A program made the position numbers and the translations under genes. From assembly GCA_028871195.1 (NCBI GenBank), contig JAGWNT010000062.1:1-24627 (forward strand): 24,627 bases of DNA, written 5' to 3'. Shown here in pieces: positions 15,746 to 22,220 of this stretch (its first letter is position 1; every line of letters starts with the position of its first letter). The DNA comes from REEB85 sp018971455 (GTDB lineage Bacteria > Pseudomonadota > Alphaproteobacteria > Acetobacterales > Acetobacteraceae). The notes under the pieces are model-generated. The model had not been told where the DNA came from, did no database searches, and saw only the letters and a program-made list of their open reading frames with translations.

Positions 15746-16864
15746 TCAGTTGCGCGGCAGCCGGGCCTCGCTCGGCGCGTCGGGATTCTGCGCGCGATGG
15801 CGCAGCAGATGGTCGGCCAGCACGCAGGCCAGCATCGCCTCGCCCACCGGCACGGCGCGGATGCCGACGCAGGGGTCGTGCCGGCCGCGCGTCATGATCT
15901 CGACCTCGTGCCCCTGGCGGTCCACCGACCGGCGCGGCGTCAGGATCGAGCTGGTCGGCTTCACCGCGAAGCGCGCCACCACCGGCTGGCCGGTCGAAAT
16001 CCCACCCAGAATGCCGCCGGCATGGTTGGCGGCGAAGGCGACCACGCCGTCCTGCATGCGCATCTCGTCGGCATTCTCCTCGCCCGACAGCGCGGCGGCG
16101 GCGAACCCCTCGCCGATCTCCACGCCCTTGACCGCGTTGATGCTCATCAGGGCCGCGGCGATATCGGCATCGAGCTTGCCATAGACCGGCGCTCCCAGCC
16201 CCGGCGGCACGCCCTCGGCCACCACCTCGATCACCGCGCCGCAGGAGGAGCCGGATTTGCGCACCGCGCCGAGATAATCCGCCCAGGTCTCGGCGGCCAC
16301 CGGATCGGGGCAGAAGAAGGGGTTTTCCGCCACCGCGTCCCAGTCCCAGCGCGCCCGGTCGATGGCGTGCGGGCCCATCTGCACCAGCGCGCCGCGGATG
16401 CGCACGCCCTGGCCTCCAACGCCGGCGCCCAGCACCAGGCGGGCCACCGCGCCGGCCGCCACCCGCATCGCCGTCTCCCGCGCCGAGGACCGCCCGCCGC
16501 CGCGATAGTCGCGGATGCCGTATTTCAGCTCGTAGGCGAGATCGGCATGGCCGGGGCGGAACTGCGCGGCGATCGCCCCGTAATCGCGCGAGCGCTGGTC
16601 CACGTTCTCGATCATCAGCGCGATCGGCGTGCCCGTCGTCTGCCCCTCGAACACGCCCGACAGGATGCGCACCGCATCCGGCTCCTGGCGCTGGGTGGTG
16701 AATTTCGACTGGCCGGGACGCCGGCGGTCGAGCCAGGGCTGGATGTCGGCCTCGCTGAGCGCGAGGCGCGGCGGGCAGCCATCGACCACGCCGCCGATCG
16801 CCGGCCCGTGACTCTCGCCCCAGGTGGTGACGCGGAACAGGTGGCCGAAAGTGTTATGCGACAT
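15746..16864 (-). CDS. aroC: chorismate synthase
   Basis: AroC converts 5-enolpyruvylshikimate-3-phosphate to chorismate using reduced FMN, the last step of the shikimate pathway. The 372-residue protein shows the family signatures GESHGPAIGGVVDGCP, DYRGGGRSSARETA (central signature) and FAVKPTSSI. Start ATG 16864 gives the canonical MSHNTFGHLF. The in-frame TTG at 16885, overlapping the fabI stop, would add seven residues and is less likely. The ribosome binding site is weak. It lies 17 bases after fabI, so the two are very likely cotranscribed. Confidence 0.98.
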   Translation of the reverse strand: MSHNTFGHLFRVTTWGESHGPAIGGVVDGCPPRLALSEADIQPWLDRRRPGQSKFTTQRQEPDAVRILSGVFEGQTTGTPIALMIENVDQRSRDYGAIAAQFRPGHADLAYELKYGIRDYRGGGRSSARETAMRVAAGAVARLVLGAGVGGQGVRIRGALVQMGPHAIDRARWDWDAVAENPFFCPDPVAAETWADYLGAVRKSGSSCGAVIEVVAEGVPPGLGAPVYGKLDADIAAALMSINAVKGVEIGEGFAAAALSGEENADEMRMQDGVVAFAANHAGGILGGISTGQPVVARFAVKPTSSILTPRRSVDRQGHEVEIMTRGRHDPCVGIRAVPVGEAMLACVLADHLLRHRAQNPDAPSEARLPRN

Positions 16865-16881
16865 GATCGTTATGCCGCATA

Positions 16882-17724
16882 TCAATCGCTGATGATGGAG
16901 ATATCCGGCGCGTCGGGATTCTTCATGCCGACGATGTGGTAGCCGCTGTCGACGTGATGCACCTCCCCGGTCACCCCGGCGGCGAGGTCGGACAGCAGGT
17001 AGAGGCCGGAGCCGCCGACCTCCTCGATGGTGACGTTGCGGCGCAGCGGCGAGTTGAGCTGGTTCCAGCGCAGGATGTAGCGGAAATCGCCGATGCCGCT
17101 GGCCGCCAGCGTCTTGATCGGCCCGGCGCTGATGGCGTTGACGCGGATGCCCTGGGCGCCGAGATCGGTCGCCAGATAGCGCACCGAGGCCTCCAGCGCC
17201 GCCTTGGCGACCCCCATTACGTTGTAATGCGGCGTCACCCGCTCGGCGCCGATATAGGACAGCGTCAGCAGCGCGCCGCCGGGCGCCATCAGGGGGGCGG
17301 CGCGGCGCGCGATGTCGGTGAAGCTGAAGCAGGAGATGTCCATCGCCTGCAGGAAGGCCGCGCGCGGCGTGTCCAGGTAGCGGCCGCGCAGGAACTGCTT
17401 GTCGGCGTAGCCGATGGCGTGCAGCACGAAATCGAGCCGCCCCCAGCTTTTCGCTACCGCGGCGAAGGCGGCGTCCATGCTGGCGTCGTCGGTCACGTCG
17501 CAGGGCAGCACCAGCTCGGAGCGCACGCTGGCGGCGAGCGGGCGCACCCGGCGTTCGAGCGCGTCGCCCTGATAGGTGAAGGCCAGCTCGGCGCCCTGTG
17601 CGGCGCAGGCGGCGGCGATGCCCCAGGCCAGCGAGCGGTCATTGGCGACGCCCATGATCAGGCCGCGCTTGCCCGCCATCAAATTCCCCGCAACGGGGGT
17701 CACGGCAGTCTCGCTATCGGCCAT
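16882..17724 (-). CDS. fabI: enoyl-[acyl-carrier-protein] reductase (NADH) FabI
   Basis: FabI reduces trans-2-enoyl-ACP in the last step of each fatty-acid elongation cycle. The 280-residue SDR-type protein has GVANDRSLAWGIA at the cofactor site and the FabI catalytic spacing Y(x6)K with Tyr157, Tyr167 (YNVMGVAK) and Lys174. The NAISAGPIKTLAASGI segment is also typical and is the region contacted by triclosan-type inhibitors in known structures. ATG 17724 is chosen with AGGGA about 7 bases upstream; a GTG two codons earlier is possible. It diverges from pdxH across 162 bases and leads into aroC. Confidence 0.98.
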   Translation of the reverse strand: MADSETAVTPVAGNLMAGKRGLIMGVANDRSLAWGIAAACAAQGAELAFTYQGDALERRVRPLAASVRSELVLPCDVTDDASMDAAFAAVAKSWGRLDFVLHAIGYADKQFLRGRYLDTPRAAFLQAMDISCFSFTDIARRAAPLMAPGGALLTLSYIGAERVTPHYNVMGVAKAALEASVRYLATDLGAQGIRVNAISAGPIKTLAASGIGDFRYILRWNQLNSPLRRNVTIEEVGGSGLYLLSDLAAGVTGEVHHVDSGYHIVGMKNPDAPDISIISD

Positions 17725-17886
17725 GTTCACGTCCCTGGAATGTTACCTGCCACCGCCCTTTCGTGACATGCCCCCGCCGGGCGGGCAAGAGCCGCACGGC
17801 CCACAAGTCCAAGAGAATCGCGGCGGCGATGCTTGGCTTGCGGCGCCGGGCGGGGCACAAAGCGGCAGCGCCCGAGGAACACCGCC

Positions 17887-18462
17887 ATGCTCGATCCCTT
17901 CGCCCATTTCCAGACCTGGTTCGCCGAGGCCGAGCAGAGCGAGCCGGGCGACGCCAATGCGATGACCCTGGCCACCGCCACGGCGGACGGCCTGCCCTCG
18001 GCGCGCATCGTGCTGCTCAAGGGCTGGGACGCGCAGGGCTTCGTCTTCTACACCAACAAGCAGAGCCGCAAGGGCGGCGAGCTCACCGCCAATCCGCACG
18101 CGGCCCTGCTGTTCCACTGGAAATCGCGGCACCGCCAGATCCGCATCGAGGGGTCGGTCAGCGACGTCACCGATGCCGAGGCCGACGCCTATTACGCCAG
18201 CCGCGCCCGCATCTCCCGCCTCGGCGCCTGGGCCTCGCAGCAATCCCGCCCGCTGCCCGCGCGCGCCGAGCTGGAGCGCCGCCTCGCCGAGTTCGAGGCC
18301 CGCTATCCCGGGGAGGCGATTCCCCGCCCGCCGCACTGGTCGGGCTACCGGCTCGCCCCGCGGCTGATGGAGTTCTGGCAGGACATGCCGTACCGGCTGC
18401 ATGACCGCACCATCTACACCGCCGCCCCCGGCGGGTGGACCACCAGCAAGCTCTACCCGTAG
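17887..18462 (+). CDS. pdxH: pyridoxine/pyridoxamine 5'-phosphate oxidase
   Basis: PdxH is the FMN enzyme that makes pyridoxal 5'-phosphate from PNP or PMP. The 191-residue protein has family segments AMTLATATADGLPSARIVLLKG (FMN/substrate site), FYTNKQSRKGGEL and RIEGSV, with Ser-rich ARISRLGAWASQQSRPL in the middle. The C-terminal PHWSGYRLAPRLMEFWQ block and the terminal KLYP are also typical. The start ATG 17887 has GAGGA at 17874-17878. It diverges from fabI, and the 162-base gap must hold both promoters, although I see no clear consensus. It is the first gene of a probable pdxH-kinase-usp-marR run. Confidence 0.97.
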   Translation: MLDPFAHFQTWFAEAEQSEPGDANAMTLATATADGLPSARIVLLKGWDAQGFVFYTNKQSRKGGELTANPHAALLFHWKSRHRQIRIEGSVSDVTDAEADAYYASRARISRLGAWASQQSRPLPARAELERRLAEFEARYPGEAIPRPPHWSGYRLAPRLMEFWQDMPYRLHDRTIYTAAPGGWTTSKLYP

Positions 18463-18480
18463 CGCGGCAGGGGCCATGGC

Positions 18481-19977
18481 GTGCACCGGGGCGCCGCCGC
18501 GATGACCGTCCCGCCCGGCCAGGCGGCGACGGCCGCCCTGCTGGAGCGCCTCGCCGGCGCGGCCCCGATCGAGACGCATATCTCCGCGGTGTTCCGCGGC
18601 GCGGACACGGTCTGGAAGCTGCGCAAGGCGGTGCGGCTCTCCTTCCTCGATTTTTCCTCCCTCGCCGGGCGCGAGCGGGCGGCGCGGCGCGAGCTGGCGC
18701 TGAACGCGCCGCACGCCCCCGGCCTCTACCGCGACGTCGTCGCCGTCGCCCGCCGGGCCGACGGCACGCTCGCCCTCGGCGAAGACGGCGAGGTGGTGGA
18801 TTGGGTGGTGCGCATGGCGCGCGTGCCGGAGAGCGATTTCCTCGATGCGATCGCCGCCCGCGGCGGGCTCGACGCCGCCCTGCTCGACGCGGTGGCCGAC
18901 AGCGTCGCCGCCTACCACGCCGCCCTCGCTCCCGCCGCGCAGGACACGCCGGCCATGATGGGCGCGGTGATCGCCGGCAATGCCACCGCCGCCCGCGCCG
19001 CCGGGCTCGATCCCGCGCCGGTGCGGCGCTGGCTGGCCGGCGCCCAGGCCGCCCTCGCCGCGCGCGCCGCCTGGCTCGCCGCCCGCCAGCAGCGGGGCTT
19101 CGTCCGCCGCGCCCATGGCGACCTGCATCTCGGCAATATGTGCCTCTGGCAGGGCCGGCCTGTGGCCTTCGACGCGCTCGAATTCGACGAGGACCTGGCC
19201 ACCATCGATCTCGGCTACGACCTCGCCTTCCTGCTGATGGAACTCGACCGGCGGCCCGGGCGGGCAGCGGCGAACCGGGTGTTCAACCGCTACGTGGCGC
19301 TGCGCGGCGATCACGGGCTGGCCTGCGGCCTGCCGCTGTTCCTCTCGCTGCGCGCGATGATCCGCGCCCATGTCGAGGCGGCCCGCGGCCACCCGCGCGA
19401 AGCCGCCGCCTATCTCGACGCCGCCCTCGCCCATCTCGCCCCGGCGCCGGCGGTCGTGGTGGCCATCGGCGGGCTGCCCGGCACCGGCAAATCGACCCTG
19501 GCGCGCGCGCTGGCCCCGCTGCTCGGGCCGGCGCCGGGGGCGCTGATCCTGCGCAGCGACACCATCCGCAAGCGCCGGCACGGCGTCGCGCCGGAGACGC
19601 GCCTGCCGGCGGCGGCCTACGCCCCGGCCGCCAGTGCGGCGGTGTTCGAGGAAATGATGCAGGGCGCGGCCGAGGTGGCCGGCGCCGGCCACGCCGTCAT
19701 CGCCGATGCGACCTTCCTCGAGGCCGCCCACCAGGCGGCGATCCGGCGGGCGGCCGGGGCCGTGCGCTTCCTCGGCGTCTGGCTACGGGCGCCGATGGCG
19801 GCGCTGGAGGCGCGGGTGGAGGCGCGCTCGGGCGACGCCTCGGATGCCGATCTCGCCGTGCTGCGCCGCGCCGCCCCCGCCGACCGGGGGGCCGCCGGCT
19901 GGCTGGCGGTGGACGCCTCCGACGCTGCCGCGGCCCTGGCCGCCGTTCGCGCTGCCCTTGCCGCCGCGCCGTGCTAG
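18481..19977 (+). CDS. two-domain protein: aminoglycoside-phosphotransferase-like kinase plus P-loop ATPase/kinase
   Basis: The 498-residue product fuses an APH-like kinase domain with a zeta-toxin/COG0645-like P-loop domain. In the first domain, Lys residues in VWKLRKAVRL at 44-52, the catalytic loop HGDLHLGN at 212-219 and Asp231 in AFDALEFDE match the eukaryotic-type kinase pattern. The second domain carries the Walker A GLPGTGKST at 331-339, RSDTIRK, and DATFLEAAH. The architecture is widespread in proteobacteria, usually annotated as bifunctional aminoglycoside phosphotransferase/ATP-binding protein. Its substrate is unknown, and drug resistance should not be assumed. GTG 18481 has AGGGG 7 bases upstream; ATG 18502 is the alternative. 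It lies 18 bases after pdxH. Confidence 0.88.
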   Translation: MHRGAAAMTVPPGQAATAALLERLAGAAPIETHISAVFRGADTVWKLRKAVRLSFLDFSSLAGRERAARRELALNAPHAPGLYRDVVAVARRADGTLALGEDGEVVDWVVRMARVPESDFLDAIAARGGLDAALLDAVADSVAAYHAALAPAAQDTPAMMGAVIAGNATAARAAGLDPAPVRRWLAGAQAALAARAAWLAARQQRGFVRRAHGDLHLGNMCLWQGRPVAFDALEFDEDLATIDLGYDLAFLLMELDRRPGRAAANRVFNRYVALRGDHGLACGLPLFLSLRAMIRAHVEAARGHPREAAAYLDAALAHLAPAPAVVVAIGGLPGTGKSTLARALAPLLGPAPGALILRSDTIRKRRHGVAPETRLPAAAYAPAASAAVFEEMMQGAAEVAGAGHAVIADATFLEAAHQAAIRRAAGAVRFLGVWLRAPMAALEARVEARSGDASDADLAVLRRAAPADRGAAGWLAVDASDAAAALAAVRAALAAAPC

Positions 19978-20008
19978 AGTTCGATTTCGACCCGGAAGGA
20001 GACCAACC

Positions 20009-20875
20009 ATGGCGATCCGTAAACTGCTCCTGCCGCTGACCGGCACCGCCGCCGGCGAATCTGCCCTGGTGACCGCGCTGACCGCCGCGCGCCTGTGGAA
20101 CGCCCATGTCACCGCCCTGCACGTGCGGGTGGACAGCCGCGACGTCGCCCCCCTGGCCGGCGAGGGCCTGTCCGGCGCGATGATCGAGGAGATGATGTCG
20201 GCCACCGAGAAGGAGAGCGCCGACCGCGCCGGCGCGGTGCGCGCCATGTTCGACCGCTTCGTCGCCGAGCATGACGTGACCATCGCCGAGGCGCGCTACG
20301 CCGCCACCACGGCGACGGCGAGCTTCGCCACCGTCACCGGGCGCGAGGAGGATCTGGTCGCCCAGCAGGCCCGCCTGTCCGACCTCACCATCGTGCCGCA
20401 CCCCGAATCGGGCGAGGACGTCTCCTCCTCCGACGCGCTGCATGCCGTGCTGTTCGATTCCGGCCGGCCGGTGCTGATCGCCCCGCACGACCCGCCGGCG
20501 AGCATCGGCAAGCGCGTGTGCTGCGCCTGGAACGGCACCGCCGAATCGGCCGCCGCCGTGCTCGGCGCCCTGCCCTGGATGCAGCGCGCCGAGGCGGTGC
20601 GGGTGATCTCGGCCGACGAGTATCAACGTCGCGGGCCGGGGGCGGCGGACCTCGCCGACTATCTCGCCCTGCACGGCGTCAAGGCGGAGCTGGCCGTCTT
20701 CAAGCCGGTCGACCGCGATGTCGGCGCCGGGCTGCTGCGGGCGGCCACGGATTTCGGCGCCGATCTGCTGGCGATGGGCGCCTACTCCCATTCGCGCCTG
20801 CGCCAGCTCATCCTCGGCGGCGTCACCCGCCACGTGCTCGAGCACGCGCGGCTGCCGGTGATGATGAACCGATAG
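20009..20875 (+). CDS. universal stress protein, tandem UspA domains
   Basis: The 288-residue cytoplasmic protein contains two Usp folds (about 1-160 and 165-288). The first begins KLLLPLTGT and ends with PVLIAP. The second begins RVCCAWNGTAES and keeps a nucleotide-binding-like loop GAYSHSRLRQLILGGVT (257-273). The second Gly of the G-2x-G-9x-G(S/T) motif is replaced by Ser, so ATP binding may be altered. ATG 20009 has a perfect AAGGAG 7 bases upstream. It lies 31 bases after the kinase gene and 3 before marR. Usp proteins are generally induced in growth arrest or oxidative/energy stress; the exact role here is not determined. Confidence 0.93.
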   Translation: MAIRKLLLPLTGTAAGESALVTALTAARLWNAHVTALHVRVDSRDVAPLAGEGLSGAMIEEMMSATEKESADRAGAVRAMFDRFVAEHDVTIAEARYAATTATASFATVTGREEDLVAQQARLSDLTIVPHPESGEDVSSSDALHAVLFDSGRPVLIAPHDPPASIGKRVCCAWNGTAESAAAVLGALPWMQRAEAVRVISADEYQRRGPGAADLADYLALHGVKAELAVFKPVDRDVGAGLLRAATDFGADLLAMGAYSHSRLRQLILGGVTRHVLEHARLPVMMNR

Positions 20876-20878
20876 GCG

Positions 20879-21367
20879 ATGGCCGAAAGCGGCGCGGAGG
20901 CAACCGCCGAGGCGGTGCGCGCCTACGTCAAGCTGATGCGCGCGAGCCGCGCCGTGCTGGCGCGCATCGAGCGGGCGCTCGCCGCGGACGGGCTGACGCC
21001 GACCCAGCTCGGCGTGCTGGAGGGGCTGCTGCACAAGGGCCCGCTCACCCATCGCGAGCTGGGCCGCAAGGTGCTGACCAGCGCCGGCAACATGACCGAC
21101 GTGGTGGACAAGCTGGCCGCCCGCGGCCTGGTGGTGCGGGTGCGCGCCGCCGCCGACCGGCGGCGCGTGCTGGTCGAGCTGACGCCGGCCGGGCGCGCGC
21201 TGATCAGCGAGCTGTTTCCCCGCCATGCCGCCGACATCGCCCGCGCGATGGCCGGGCTGACCGGCGCCGAGCAGCGCCAGCTGGGCGTGCTGCTGCGCCG
21301 CCTCGGCCACGCGGCCCGGCAGGAGGCGGCGGAGCCGCCCCTTGAAACCGGCGCGCCCGCTCATTAG
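20879..21367 (+). CDS. MarR-family transcriptional regulator
   Basis: The 162-residue protein is a typical MarR dimer with a winged helix-turn-helix at about 35-105. Its features are GLTPTQLGVLEGLLHKGPLTHRELG, then the recognition helix SAGNMTDVVDKLAARGLV and the wing RAAADRRRVLVELTPAGR. Flanking N- and C-terminal helices provide dimerisation. It begins three bases after the usp stop, without a clear ribosome binding site, so it is probably translationally coupled. The pirin gene follows in 47 bases, with a palindrome between, so a direct regulator-target pair is plausible. MarR ligands are commonly phenolics or oxidants. Confidence 0.93.
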   Translation: MAESGAEATAEAVRAYVKLMRASRAVLARIERALAADGLTPTQLGVLEGLLHKGPLTHRELGRKVLTSAGNMTDVVDKLAARGLVVRVRAAADRRRVLVELTPAGRALISELFPRHAADIARAMAGLTGAEQRQLGVLLRRLGHAARQEAAEPPLETGAPAH

Positions 21368-21394
21368 TTCTGCGCCGAACTGTTCGATGTCGAA
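21342..21394 (+). promoter_or_regulatory. candidate pirin promoter and MarR operator
   Basis: TTGAAA (21342-21347) inside the end of marR could be a -35 element; with the preceding C it also matches the sigma32 -35 box CTTGAAA. No good -10 follows at the normal spacing (TAGTTC at 17 bases is weak). Downstream, TTCGATGTCGAA (21383-21394) is a perfect 12-base palindrome 20 bases before the pirin start, preceded by a looser TTC-N6-GAA at 21369-21380. This is a good position for repression by the adjacent MarR protein. Confidence 0.4.
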
Positions 21395-21414
21395 TGGTAT
21401 GACGGAGACACACG

Positions 21415-22116
21415 ATGATCCATGTGCAACCCTTCGCCGCCCTCGGCCGCTTCCAGAATGAGTGGCTCAACGCGCGGCATCATTTCAGCTTCGGCCATTA
21501 CCGCGACCCCGCCCGCATGGGCGCCGGCGGGCTGGTGGTATGGAATGACGACGAAATCGCCCCCGGCACCGGCTTCGACCCGCACCCCCACCGCGACATG
21601 GAAATCATCACCTATGTCCGCGAGGGCGCCATCACCCACACCGACAGCCTGGGCAATGAGGGCCGCACCGAGGCCGGCGACGTTCAGGTGATGCATGCCG
21701 GCACCGGCATCGTGCACGCCGAATACAACCGCGAGGCCGGCCCCACCCGCCTGTTCCAGATCTGGATCGCGCCGCGCCGGCGCGGCGTGGCTCCGGGCTG
21801 GGAGGCGCGCCGCTTCCCCGGCGAGAGCGTGGGCCAGCTCACCGCGCTGGCCGACGGGCGCGCCGGGGCGGATGGCGCGGCACTGCCGCTGCACGCCGAC
21901 GCCGCGGTGCTCGCCGGCACGCTGCGCGCCGGGCAGAGCGTGCGCCAGAGCCTCGGCGCCGGCCGGGTCTTCTACCTGGTGCCGGCCAAGGGGGCGGTGA
22001 CGGTGAATGGCACCCCGGTCGCCACCCGCGACGGGGCGACGGTGACCGGCGAGACCGACCTCACCATCACCGCCACCGAGGATGCCGAGCTGGTCGCGGT
22101 GGACGTCGCCGCCTGA
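21415..22116 (+). CDS. pirin family protein (YhhW-like bicupin)
   Basis: The 233-residue protein has the two-cupin pirin fold. The predicted metal ligands are His57 and His59 in FDPHPHRDMEIITYV, and His101 and Glu103 in GTGIVHAEYN. These are the same residue numbers as the metal ligands I recall for E. coli YhhW, which shows quercetin 2,3-dioxygenase activity in vitro. The C-terminal cupin (about 150-233) lacks obvious metal ligands, as usual. ATG 21415 has GGAG at 21404-21407. It follows marR and is the likely regulated target. Biological substrate unknown; roles as redox sensor or in detoxifying phenolics are proposed for the family. Confidence 0.94.
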   Translation: MIHVQPFAALGRFQNEWLNARHHFSFGHYRDPARMGAGGLVVWNDDEIAPGTGFDPHPHRDMEIITYVREGAITHTDSLGNEGRTEAGDVQVMHAGTGIVHAEYNREAGPTRLFQIWIAPRRRGVAPGWEARRFPGESVGQLTALADGRAGADGAALPLHADAAVLAGTLRAGQSVRQSLGAGRVFYLVPAKGAVTVNGTPVATRDGATVTGETDLTITATEDAELVAVDVAA

Positions 22117-22119
22117 CGC

Positions 22120-22136
22120 CGCCGCCTCGGGCGGCG
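22120..22136 (+). terminator. GC hairpin after pirin, no T tract
   Basis: A 7-bp perfect stem (CGCCGCC / GGCGGCG) with a TCG loop lies four bases after the pirin stop. It is followed by TGACAAAG rather than a T run, so termination strength is doubtful. It could mark the end of the pirin transcript before the Hint gene. Confidence 0.35.
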
Positions 22137-22220
22137 TGACAAAGGCGGATTACCGGGTGGCGGACCATATGGTGACTGGGGTGTGACGGCGCTGTCGCGC
22201 AGCACCGCCACCCTGGCCGC

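Noticed and set aside
17766..17786. GC palindrome (CCCGCCGGGCGGG) between fabI and pdxH as a terminator or operator
   Set aside because: The centre is one base, so it cannot fold into a normal hairpin. No T run follows, both genes diverge from this gap, and such strings are common by chance here.
18481..19977. Calling the APH-like gene an antibiotic resistance determinant
   Set aside because: The kinase motifs are generic to the APH/choline kinase superfamily, and the fused P-loop architecture is a chromosomal family without demonstrated drug modification.
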